A stretch of 9,399 nucleotides of DNA from contig CAYGTK010000168.1 in the NCBI GenBank assembly GCA_964352775.1, positions 1 through 9,399 of the forward strand, written 5' to 3'. The DNA comes from CAYGTK01 sp964352775 (GTDB taxonomy: Bacteria; Bacteroidota; Bacteroidia; Chitinophagales; CAIOSU01). The stretch's first letter is position 1. Every line of letters begins with the position of its first letter. The notes beneath the pieces were generated by a model. That model worked only from the letters and a program-made list of their open reading frames with translations, did no database searches and was not told where the DNA came from. Below are positions 1 to 7,427 of the stretch, one piece after another. Both the position numbers and the translations under genes were made by a program.

Positions 1-366
1 TGCTCCATTAGCTCCGGCTGGGCCCTGTGCACCTGTCATTCCTGTTGAACCTGTGGCTCCGTTTGCTCCTGCTGCTCCAGTTAATCCTATTGGGCCTTGC
101 ACTCCTGTTGGGCCAGCTGCTCCATTAGCTCCGGCTGGACCTTGTGCACCTGTCATTCCTGTTGGGCCAGTGGGTCCAGTTGCTCCACCTCCGGGTCCTG
201 TCGGACCAACTAAGCCTTGAATACCTTGAGGACCAGTAGGGCCAGCTGCTCCAGTAGGTCCGGTAGGACCTGGTGCTCCTCCACCTGGTCCTGTGGGGCC
301 GATTGGACCAGTTGGGCCAGTAGCACCACCCGTTCCACCACCGCTTCCAGTAGGGCCTGTTGGGCC
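1..366 (-). repeat. Second collagen-like Gly-X-Y tract, continues beyond window
   Basis: Gly-X-Y pattern resumes at 366 and continues to the window edge, with short Gly-rich breaks (GSGGGTGG, GPGGGAP, GPGGGAT). It contains a longer-range direct repeat: positions 1-47 match 118-164 at 45 of 47 bases, and similarity continues to 69/186 (61 of 69 in total). The period is 117 bp, or 39 residues (13 triplets). Confidence 0.9.
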
Positions 367-2246
367 AATCACCACTCCAACATTAACTACACTACCATTA
401 GAGAAAGTAATGATCAACTCTCCGCTACCATTAAGGTTAGCATTGGTAACACTTATTCCTGTTGGGCCTGTAGCTCCTTGTACACCAGCTGCTCCTGCAA
501 CTCCCGCAGCTCCGGTAGGGCCTGTTGGGCCGGCAACACCAGCACCTGTAAGTCCCATTGGCCCAGTAGGGCCTTGAATACCCATTGCCCCAGTAGGACC
601 TGCTGGGCCACCTGCTGGGCCAGCGGGGCCNNNNNNNNNNCAGTAGGTCCGGTTGGGCCTGTAGCTCCTGCTGATGGTAGTGTAACCGTTACCCCACTAT
701 TTGTTAAGCTTAAGTCTTGCCCATTTAGGGTTAAGTCTTGAAACTCATTGGTAGGGTTAGCATCTGCATCATTAATTAAGGGAGAAAGATCTACAATTCG
801 TGTACCACCTGCATCGGTCAATTCTAGTGTATCTACTCTTAATTCTATATTCTGTATTAATTCATTTGTAGGGTCCGCATCTGCATCATCTACTAGGCTA
901 CTTACATCTACTGAAGTTGTTCCTCCAGCATCGGTCAATTCCAAGTTAGTACCATTAATTACTGCATTCTGTAACAACTCATTTGTTGGGTCAGCATCGG
1001 CGTCATCTACTAGTACTGAAAGGTCTACAGTTAAAGTACCGCCTCCATCTGTCAATTGAAGTACCGTTCCATTTAGCGTGACACTTTGGTTTAACTCATT
1101 CGTAGCATCAGCATCGGCGTCAGCAATCAAACTGCTTAAATCTACCGTTATCGTTCCGCCAGCATCTACTAGTTCAAGGTTACTTCCTGCTAGTTGAGCA
1201 TTTTGTAACAATTCATTGGTAGAATCTGTATCCGTTCCTATTGAAGAAAGGTCAATTACATAAGTATTTGCATCATCTACCAAAGTGAGTTCATTGGTTA
1301 ATGGATTGAAGCTGACATTCTGTAAAACTGTTTGAGTGGCCAATCCAGAAAGATCTACCGTCAAAGCACCCCCACCATCAGTTATAGATAACTCGCTTGC
1401 TGTACTGTCAAATTGGAAGGTCAAGTTATAAGAAGACCCGCCTAAGGCACTTAAATCTACGGTATCACCATTTTCTAATATCAACTCACTTGTACTGGCA
1501 TTGAAGCTTAGTTTTTGGTCGTCTGTGTTATCTAAATACGGTGTTAGGTCCAACGTGTCCGATCCGATGTATAAAATGTCGTTTATAATCTGCACATTAG
1601 CCGCAAGGGTATTATCATTGGCGGCTTCCCATTCCGTACCATTCCATTTCAACACCTGACCTGCTCCTGGAGCAGCGTTTACATCCATAAGGTCATTAAT
1701 CAAGTTATTCGAAAGATCATCATCGTCCTGTCTAATAGTAACCGTGCGAGTATCACCCGCTTCCGTAAGAATAAATTCACCACTAGTACTATCATAAGCC
1801 ATGTTAGTGATTAACTCATTGGTACTACTTGGGTCACCAGCCGTACCACTGCTTCCAGCGTACAATGCATAAGGCACCGAATAAAGCTGCGTACTACCAA
1901 CTATTTGGTAATTGGTACCACCTGTAAGATCAAGCTCTACTTTTAGCCACTTCAATCCGTTAGCCCAATTAACTGTACTAAACGTTCCAACAATAGGGGT
2001 TCCCTGCCCCACTATCATCGTAAATAATCCCAGCTCATTAGTAGCTACTAGGTGAGATTCGGAGTATTCAACTGGCCCTGCCGAGGAATTCTCCACAATA
2101 CTAACCCGCACGCGCACCTGTTGGGTGGGTATTACCGCCCCATTAGCATCGCGAGCAATGGCCTGATAACTAATCCCTTGAGGTACTTGAGCCATCATGG
2201 TTGACAAACCTAGGCATAACAATAAAATAGATAATGTAATACGCAT
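1..2246 (-). CDS. Secreted collagen-like repeat protein, C-terminus beyond window edge
   Basis: Not a named protein; the architecture is recognisable. The start is the ATG at 2246-2244. Residues 1-19 are a signal peptide (hydrophobic LSILLLCLGL, cut near MMA-QVPQG). Residues about 20-133 are the conserved Bacteroidetes N-terminal module (QGISYQAIARDANG, then ELGLFTMIVGQGTP and SVPYALYA). A Gly-Gln-Val-Leu-Lys-Trp-Asn-Gly-Thr motif is at about 196-204. Residues 343-524 are 39-residue repeats with TNEL, LTDAGGT, VDLSSL and DADADP. From residue 527 the chain is Gly-X-Y collagen-like (GPTGPTG, GAQGPAGANGA), broken once by a non-collagen segment. An assembly gap at 631-640 shifts the apparent frame; on the left side the reading frame is open to position 1 without a stop. 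The protein is probably exported, as a surface or extracellular fibrous protein. Whether a type IX secretion tail or a chaperone domain follows cannot be seen. Function unknown. Confidence 0.9.
454..668 (-). repeat. First collagen-like Gly-X-Y tract
   Basis: Read on the minus strand, Gly occurs every third residue from residue 527 (ATGPTGPT) through the assembly gap to GATGPTGI. X-Y pairs are rich in Pro-Thr, Ala-Ala and Val-Ala, as in bacterial collagen-like proteins, which use Thr where animal collagens use hydroxyproline. One extra Gly near 610 breaks the triplet phase. Confidence 0.9.
631..640. other. Assembly gap (10 N) inside the collagen coding region
   Basis: Ten N bases replace sequence within the Gly-X-Y tract. 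Right of the gap the minus-strand frame ends in ATGPTGPT; left of it the collagen pattern (GPAGPAG) continues only in a different frame. Keeping the frame open needs a gap of 3n+2 bases, and ten is 3n+1, so the N run is most likely a placeholder of arbitrary length. Repetitive collagen DNA probably defeated the assembler. Confidence 0.95.
675..1220 (-). repeat. Tandem 39-residue (117-bp) repeats in the secreted protein
   Basis: Units begin at the TNEL/TNEF motif at residues 343, 382, 421, 460 and 499, exactly 39 residues apart, giving four full units (753-1220) and a shorter fifth (675-752). Each carries TNEL-Q-N, a short strand ending in LELTDAGGT or a variant, VDLSSL, then an Asp-rich DADADP link. 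More degenerate relatives lie nearer the N-terminus, with TNEL at residues 142 and 317. The DNA copies have diverged noticeably, so the repeat is mainly kept at protein level. Alternating hydrophobic residues suggest short beta strands; the Asp-rich links could bind calcium, which is inference only. Confidence 0.85.
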
Positions 2247-2399
2247 AGCTTACTATTTAACAGTTCATAGTAAAGTGAAAATACAATATCGGGAATTTTG
2301 AGGCGAGTTCGAAACAGGTATGTTACAAACACCTAACAAAATGTTCGGACAGTATTTTAGCCGCTAAAAGCTACTATCTTAGGCACAGATTCTACAACT

Positions 2400-3269
2400 A
2401 TGAACCTAGACAACTTACACCGAAAACACCCTAGAAGACGAGCTTTTGTAACTGGGGGAGTGTCTGGATTAGGCAAGGCCCTTTGTGTAGAGCTAGCCAA
2501 ACATGGTTGGAATATTGGTATTGCAGACCTGAACACAGATAACTTTGCAACTACTAAGAAAGAGTTAACTGATATTGGTGGAAACATCTACACTTACCAA
2601 TTAGATGTGGCTAATGCGGAGCAATACGAACAAGTAGCTAAGCAAGCATTAAGCGACTTAGGGGGTATGGATCTTTTGGTTAATAATGCGGGGGTTCCCG
2701 ATGGGAATTTCTTTAGCGACCTCAGCTTAGCCGATTGGCAATGGATAATAAGTATCAACCAAATGGGTGTGATACATGGTTGCCATTTCTTTTTACCCGA
2801 AATGAAAAAGCAAGGCAGCGGTGTAATATTGAATACTGCAAGCGCAGCTGCCTATGCCTGCTCACCTAGAATGACCTCATACAGTTCTACTAAGGCAGCA
2901 GTGCTTGGTTTTTCAGAAAGCCTTTGGGGGGAAGTGGAATCAGATGGCATTCAGGTAAGTGTTTCCATGCCTTTATTTTTTAGAACCGACTTAGCAAAAA
3001 ACAGCAGGGGGCCATCTGAGAGTTTGGAGTTGACCAAATGGATGGTGGAAGGAGCAAAGCACGGCGCAGAAGAAGTAGCACAAAGCATTCTTAATGATAT
3101 AGATAAGGGTAAGCTATATTGTTATGGAATGTCGCAGTCTAAATGGCTACATAGAGTGAAGCGTTGGTTCCCGAATTGGTTTAACAACGGGAAACTGAAA
3201 ATGGCTAAAAACCAAGAAAAACTGCAGCGCAAAGCCAAAAAGCAATATGAAGAGCGGCAAAAGAGCTGA
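2400..3269 (+). CDS. SDR family NAD(P)-dependent oxidoreductase
   Basis: A classical short-chain dehydrogenase of 289 residues with a Rossmann fold and no signal peptide, so cytoplasmic. Visible motifs: TGGVSGLG dinucleotide-binding loop (18-25), Asp43 after strand beta-2 (suggests NAD(H) over NADP(H)), LDV (68-70), NNAG (95-98), Asn120, catalytic Ser148 and YSSTK (Tyr161, Lys165). The usual PG after the active site is PL (191-192), followed by FFRTDL. The last 45 residues or so are strongly basic and helical, beyond the common 250-residue core. The substrate cannot be read from sequence. It is divergent from the secreted repeat protein, and 161 bp separate it from the downstream hydrolase. 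A 3-ketosphinganine-reductase role is conceivable because a sphingoid-lyase-like gene follows, but nothing in the motifs proves it. No clear Shine-Dalgarno precedes the ATG, which is normal in this phylum. Confidence 0.93.
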   Translation: MNLDNLHRKHPRRRAFVTGGVSGLGKALCVELAKHGWNIGIADLNTDNFATTKKELTDIGGNIYTYQLDVANAEQYEQVAKQALSDLGGMDLLVNNAGVPDGNFFSDLSLADWQWIISINQMGVIHGCHFFLPEMKKQGSGVILNTASAAAYACSPRMTSYSSTKAAVLGFSESLWGEVESDGIQVSVSMPLFFRTDLAKNSRGPSESLELTKWMVEGAKHGAEEVAQSILNDIDKGKLYCYGMSQSKWLHRVKRWFPNWFNNGKLKMAKNQEKLQRKAKKQYEERQKS

Positions 3270-3364
3270 TTTAAGTCAATTTCCGTTCATTGAATGTTAA
3301 TGGGCGATTGCTAATTTTTCGCAGCGGTCTGTGTATTAACTTTTTACATCAAGAAACATCCTTG

Positions 3365-3372
3365 TACATTTA
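3365..3372 (+). promoter_or_regulatory. Possible Bacteroidetes-type -7 element before the M19-like gene
   Basis: TACATTTA matches five of the six fixed positions of TAnnTTTG. A T-run at 3341-3345 lies 19 bases upstream, where a -33 TTTG would be expected, but it lacks the G. This would leave a leader of about 50 bases, which includes AAGGA at 3414-3418, before the ATG at 3431. Weak evidence. Confidence 0.3.
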
Positions 3373-3430
3373 AAGGTATAACAAAGAGTGCTTCACAGCA
3401 CACTATAACCTGTAAGGAACCCGAAGCTGA

Positions 3431-4879
3431 ATGAGTAGCACATCTATTTCCGTTGACATTCACTGTCACTCTAGTTACAAGGCCTATAATTCTGGCCACC
3501 CAAATCCAAAAGCATCCCTATGGGATCGTATTGAACACAATTGTGTAGATAAAGGCATGATCCGATTGGTTCGCCGCCAATCGCAAGCCATTTTAAAAGA
3601 ATCGCAAAGCGATTATTCTGCATTAATGGCGGGAAATGTACGTGTAGCTATGGTAAGTATAACCCCAGTGGAAATGGGCTTTCTTAACTGGCGAAACCTA
3701 ACCAGCCTTGTGGTAGGAAAAGGTGGATACGAAGTGATTGAAATGATAACAGGCTTTAGCCTAGAGAAAATCATGCACCTTGTAAAAAGTAAGAACTACT
3801 ACTTTAAAGAATTAGTTAAAGAATATGAATTTTTGCGCGATGGACAAGGGGCATCCCCTTGCGGCCAGCATAAATCTAAAATTGTAAATAACTACGGTGA
3901 GCTACAGCAAGTGTTGGACAATGAACCCGATACATTGGCTATCATTATGTCTATTGAAGGTGGCCACTTACTAGGTTGTGGTACGCCAGTTAGCGAGGAG
4001 CTTTCTACAGAGGAATTAAAAGAGCTTCTTACCAAGAATATTAAAAAGGTGAAAAGCTGGGAGCACCCGCCTTTCTCTATCAACTTAGCACATCATTTTT
4101 GGAATCAGCTAAGTGGTCATTCTAAAAGCTTTAAAGGAGCGGTAGGCGCTTTAGTTAATCAGAACAAAGGGCTTGACAAGGGCTTAACAGAGGCTGGAAG
4201 GCACGCGCTAAGAGAACTGTTAAGCCGCGAGAATGGCAATAGAATAATTATTGACACCAAGCACATGAGCATTCAAGCTCGTAAAGAGTATTATGGCTTT
4301 GTACGGAATTATAATTACCTAAATCCTGATGATAAAATACCTGTAATCTGCAGCCATACGGGCATGAATGGGTATAAGGATTTGGATAGCTCCATGCGCA
4401 TCAAAGATTCAAACGGTAAAAGCAAAAAGCAGTACTTACAGAAATTCAGCCTAAACATCTCCAACGAAGAAATCAGAATTATCCACGAATCTGGTGGCTT
4501 AGTTGGCACCATTATGGATAAACTGGTACTAGGTGGCGGGCTGGCTCAAAACAGAATAGATAAAGCTAAAGACCCCGAAAAGAAAAAGAAAGAATTGGTA
4601 CGCTTGGTATGGTCAAACATATTTCAAATACCAAAGGCAGTTGGCAACAAAGCTGGCTGGGATTCCATAGCAATTGGCTCTGATTTTGATGGTGCAATAA
4701 CTCACTTAGATGCCTACCCAAATGCAGCAGCATTTCCTGAATTGAAGGTAGATATGGTACGCTATTTGGAAGAGACCGAATACCATCGTGAGCTATGGTT
4801 CGGCTACAAACCAAAAAAACTGGTAGAAAAGATATTCACTACAAATGCTTTATCTTTCTACGAACGATATTTCCACTAA
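3431..4879 (+). CDS. Membrane dipeptidase (M19)-like metallohydrolase, divergent
   Basis: An amidohydrolase-superfamily enzyme resembling renal dipeptidase (peptidase M19), which hydrolyses dipeptides with a two-metal centre. Matching elements in order: DIHCHS (His11, His13), SIEGG (Glu176, bridging ligand position), DTKHMS (His278, for the family's DLSH), CSHTG (His309, for FSHS) and IGSDFDG (Asp418). The first motif is HxH where M19 enzymes normally have HxD. At 482 residues it is longer than the usual 320-400, with extra sequence between the first motif and Glu176 and around the last ligand. No signal peptide or membrane anchor is visible, so it is likely cytoplasmic. The next gene starts 26 bp after its stop, suggesting co-transcription. 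The fold and metal dependence are likely; dipeptide activity is not established, and another amide or ester substrate is possible. Confidence 0.82.
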   Translation: MSSTSISVDIHCHSSYKAYNSGHPNPKASLWDRIEHNCVDKGMIRLVRRQSQAILKESQSDYSALMAGNVRVAMVSITPVEMGFLNWRNLTSLVVGKGGYEVIEMITGFSLEKIMHLVKSKNYYFKELVKEYEFLRDGQGASPCGQHKSKIVNNYGELQQVLDNEPDTLAIIMSIEGGHLLGCGTPVSEELSTEELKELLTKNIKKVKSWEHPPFSINLAHHFWNQLSGHSKSFKGAVGALVNQNKGLDKGLTEAGRHALRELLSRENGNRIIIDTKHMSIQARKEYYGFVRNYNYLNPDDKIPVICSHTGMNGYKDLDSSMRIKDSNGKSKKQYLQKFSLNISNEEIRIIHESGGLVGTIMDKLVLGGGLAQNRIDKAKDPEKKKKELVRLVWSNIFQIPKAVGNKAGWDSIAIGSDFDGAITHLDAYPNAAAFPELKVDMVRYLEETEYHRELWFGYKPKKLVEKIFTTNALSFYERYFH

Positions 4880-4905
4880 ACCCCTATTTGAAAAACCACC
4901 CTATT

Positions 4906-6396
4906 ATGGCCAAAGAAGCGGCAATTAAAGAGCAAGAAGAGACTGGACAGAAAGTAAAATTCCCTAAGCGAAAGAAGACCCAAGAGCGAGTTTTTGAGAT
5001 GATGGAAAAAGCCCGCGAAAACGACCGTAAATGGCGCGATGGAAAAACTTTTAGCCTCGTATTTTATCCAGGGGAAGAAATAGAGGCCTTGATAAAAAAG
5101 GCGTACACCACTTTCTTTTTTGAAAATGGACTAAACCCAACGGCCTTTTTAAGCTTAAAGAAATTTGAGACGGAAGTGGTTTCCATGTCTGCGGACTTAA
5201 TGAATGGCGATAGCGAAGCGGTAGGCAATATGACATCTGGCGGAACGGAGAGTATACTTTGCGCGGTAAAAGCAGCAAAAAACTACGGAGAACGATTTAA
5301 GGGGATTAAGAAACCAGAAATGGTGGTACCTATGTCAGTTCACCCCGCTTTTGATAAGGCAGCCAACTACTTTGGTATAAAGCTACATCACGTACCCGTT
5401 CGTGAAAGCGACATGCGTTGCGATGTAGAAGCCATGGAAAAAAAGGTAAGCAAGAATACCATTATGATAGTGGGTTCGGCACCAGCCTATCCGCATGGTG
5501 TAGTAGATCCTATTTCAGACCTTGGCAAGGTTGCTGAAAAGCACGACCTATGGTTACACGTTGATGCCTGCGTAGGTGGTTACATGTTACCTTGGGTGGA
5601 ACGCTTAGGTTACAAAGTACCTCTTTTCGATTTCCGTGTGCCGCAAGTTAGCTCCATGTCTATGGATCTTCACAAATATGGTTACGCTGCTAAAGGTGCT
5701 TCTTGTGTGCTTTATCGTAATTCAGAAAAAAGAAAGCAACAATATTTTGTATACACGGAATGGACTGGTGGTATTTATGCTTCACCTTCCGTTTCTGGTA
5801 CAAGGCCAGGCGGATCAATTGCAGCAGCATGGGCTATACTGAATTATCTAGGAGAAGAAGGCTATATGCGTATAGCCAAAGGGGTGATGAAAGCCACTGA
5901 AAAGGTAAAGGCTAAAGTAACCTCCCTAGAGGACAAAGGAATTGCCGTAATAAGCGACCCAGAGTTGAGCCTAGTTTCCATAAAAAGTACCCATCGAAAG
6001 ATGGATATTTTCGGATTGGGCGATGAGCTTGGATTAAAAGGCTGGCACATTGATAAACAACAAGACCCAGATAGCCTTCACTTTACCATATCACATGGTA
6101 ATGTAGAACACATCGACCAATTCTTACTTGACCTAGAAGAAGCCGTAGAGAAAACTTGGAAGGCTAGTATCCATAAAACAGCAGCGCGAGCTACACGTAC
6201 TTTTACTAAGGGTATGTCGAAGATCTTGAATGAGAAGCAGATGACCAATTTGGTGAATTGGCTCAGTAAAGTTGGTGGTGGTGGATTACCGAAACGCACC
6301 GCAGCCATGTACGGCCTTATGGGCGAGCTACCTAACCAAGGCGACGTAGACAATCTAATATTGGATATGCTTGACGGATTGAACCGCGTAGAATAA
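4906..6396 (+). CDS. Sphingosine-1-phosphate lyase-like PLP-dependent enzyme
   Basis: A group II decarboxylase-fold PLP enzyme of 496 residues, closest by motif memory to sphingosine-1-phosphate lyase, which cleaves phosphorylated long-chain bases into a fatty aldehyde and phosphoethanolamine. Landmarks: MTSGGTES (109-116, PLP phosphate site), HPAFDKAANYFGIKL (from His146), GSAPAYPHGVVDPI, HVDACVGG (His218, Asp220 binding the pyridine nitrogen), DLHKYG with Schiff-base Lys257, a second Lys263 six residues on as in characterised lyases, GGIYASP, SGTRPGG, and a C-terminal AAMYGLMG segment like the lyase tail. There is no N-terminal membrane anchor, as in soluble bacterial lyases, whereas eukaryotic ones have one. 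The ATG at 4906 is chosen because the 37-residue extension from 4795 overlaps the upstream gene and looks unlike the family. A glutamate/aromatic decarboxylase relative is less likely given the HPAFDKA and GIYASP motifs. Confidence 0.88.
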   Translation: MAKEAAIKEQEETGQKVKFPKRKKTQERVFEMMEKARENDRKWRDGKTFSLVFYPGEEIEALIKKAYTTFFFENGLNPTAFLSLKKFETEVVSMSADLMNGDSEAVGNMTSGGTESILCAVKAAKNYGERFKGIKKPEMVVPMSVHPAFDKAANYFGIKLHHVPVRESDMRCDVEAMEKKVSKNTIMIVGSAPAYPHGVVDPISDLGKVAEKHDLWLHVDACVGGYMLPWVERLGYKVPLFDFRVPQVSSMSMDLHKYGYAAKGASCVLYRNSEKRKQQYFVYTEWTGGIYASPSVSGTRPGGSIAAAWAILNYLGEEGYMRIAKGVMKATEKVKAKVTSLEDKGIAVISDPELSLVSIKSTHRKMDIFGLGDELGLKGWHIDKQQDPDSLHFTISHGNVEHIDQFLLDLEEAVEKTWKASIHKTAARATRTFTKGMSKILNEKQMTNLVNWLSKVGGGGLPKRTAAMYGLMGELPNQGDVDNLILDMLDGLNRVE

Positions 6397-6414
6397 TAGC
6401 ATTTCTAACTAAGT

Positions 6415-6450
6415 AAAAAGCCCACCAGCTAATAGCTAGTGGGCTTTTTT
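6415..6450. terminator. Bidirectional intrinsic terminator between convergent genes
   Basis: AAAAAGCCCAC (6415-6425) pairs perfectly with GTGGGCTTTTT (6439-6449). Inside, AGCT (6427-6430) pairs with AGCT (6434-6437) over an AAT loop, after one C-A mismatch (6426/6438). The T-run at 6445-6450 follows the stem on the plus strand, and the A-run at 6415-6419 gives a T-run on the minus strand. It can therefore end both the lyase transcript (stop 19 bp upstream) and the DUF2911 transcript (stop 20 bp away). Confidence 0.92.
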
Positions 6451-6469
6451 GTAACTGTACACAATTAGC

Positions 6470-7303
6470 TTACTTCATATCCTTCCACTTGGCAATTGCC
6501 TTATCGTTCAACTTCATATAGCTTTCACTTTCTGACTCCTTTGCAAGTTCTTTAGAACGCTCAGCAGTTTTAATAGCCTCCTTATATTCGCCCATTGCGG
6601 CTTGTATCTTAGCCTTACCATGAACCATCCAGTAGGTTTCTCTTTTTTCCAATGCTTTGTCAACCCATGTTAAAGCTTTATCTAAGTCCCGATCAGTAGA
6701 AAGATAGTACATAGCGGCATCGTAATACGTACGATAGCTAATACCTTCCATAGCGCTCTCAATCTCTTTAACAATAGTTTCATCTGCATTAGCAGTTACC
6801 ATAAAGCTGATACGGGTCATGTTCCATTCTAAGCGGATCTCCATAGCGTCATCAGTAATGTTTACAAAACTGAACTGCATGCGCTCTACCTTTTCACTAG
6901 TTTCTGTAGGCTTTACTTTAAATCGGAATAGATCATCTCTTTCATCATAAGCACCAACAAAACTTGTCACATCATTATTTATAATTATTGTCCACTCTTC
7001 TTCACCTGGTATAGAAAAAATGGAGTATGTACCTGCCTGAACTCTTTTTCCAGCTATCATCAAGTCATTACTAACGGTTATTTTCGTTCTACCATTAGCA
7101 CCTGTGCGCCAAAGTTTATCAAATGGCACTAGATCGCCAAAGATCATACGATCTTTCACGCCTGGACGACAATATTCAATAGTTACATCGGTCAATCCAA
7201 CCTCCTGCATTACGCTTGCCGCTGGACTAGGTAGAGGAGTGCTGATCTGCGCCATGGCCGCAAATCCAAATAAAACGATAAGAAAAGTACTGAGTGATCT
7301 CAT
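6470..7303 (-). CDS. DUF2911 domain protein with signal peptide and TPR-like C-terminus
   Basis: A 277-residue exported protein of a family common in Bacteroidetes and of unknown biochemical role. Residues 1-18 form a signal peptide (hydrophobic FLIVLFGFAAMA before QIS). Residues about 25-170 are the DUF2911 domain: SPAASVMQEVGLTDVTIEY, RPGVKDR, IFGDLVPFDKLWRTGANG, AGKRVQAGTYSIFSIPG and EEEWTIIIN. From about 190 to 270 the chain is helical with TPR-like spacing (YYDAAMYYL, ALTWVDKALEK, AKIQAAMGEYKEAIKTAERS), so a protein-binding role is plausible. No lipobox cysteine is seen at the cleavage site, so a soluble periplasmic location is more likely than a lipoprotein. It converges on the lyase gene across a shared terminator and is divergent from a TetR regulator, which might control it. 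Confidence 0.92.
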   Translation of the reverse strand: MRSLSTFLIVLFGFAAMAQISTPLPSPAASVMQEVGLTDVTIEYCRPGVKDRMIFGDLVPFDKLWRTGANGRTKITVSNDLMIAGKRVQAGTYSIFSIPGEEEWTIIINNDVTSFVGAYDERDDLFRFKVKPTETSEKVERMQFSFVNITDDAMEIRLEWNMTRISFMVTANADETIVKEIESAMEGISYRTYYDAAMYYLSTDRDLDKALTWVDKALEKRETYWMVHGKAKIQAAMGEYKEAIKTAERSKELAKESESESYMKLNDKAIAKWKDMK

Positions 7304-7427
7304 GATATTAGTTTATGGTTTTTGTTATGTAACTGCCTAAACAAGATCACGAAGATAAAGTTCTAATACGAACAAAAAAGCGACCCTCCATCATCTATTA
7401 ATTACTATTGGTTAATTTGCAATACAC

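Noticed and set aside
293..577. Plus-strand open frame rich in Gly-Pro-Val, apparently a second collagen-like protein
   Set aside because: Codon pairs of the GGNCCN type read as Gly-Pro on both strands, so this is the antisense image of the real minus-strand collagen gene. It has no signal peptide and loses the pattern at the non-collagen segment.
453..630. Leu/Gln/Ala-rich C-terminus of the secreted protein when read through the N bases
   Set aside because: It is the collagen sequence in the wrong frame, caused by the arbitrary gap length. The Gly-X-Y frame is open on this side of the gap.
2247..2399. Promoters for the two divergent genes at the secreted protein and SDR
   Set aside because: Only partial matches to TAnnTTTG were found (for example TATTTTAG at 2353 and TATCTTAG at 2375 on the plus strand), none with a convincing -33 element, so none is annotated.
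4795..4905. Longer N-terminus for the lyase-like protein starting inside the M19-like gene
   Set aside because: The extension overlaps the upstream coding region by 85 bases, has no family similarity, and the ATG at 4906 gives a sensible soluble N-terminus.
7397..7416. ATTAA-N10-TTAAT inverted repeat before the TetR gene as its operator
   Set aside because: Arms of only five A/T bases in AT-rich DNA are expected by chance; no second copy or longer symmetry supports it.
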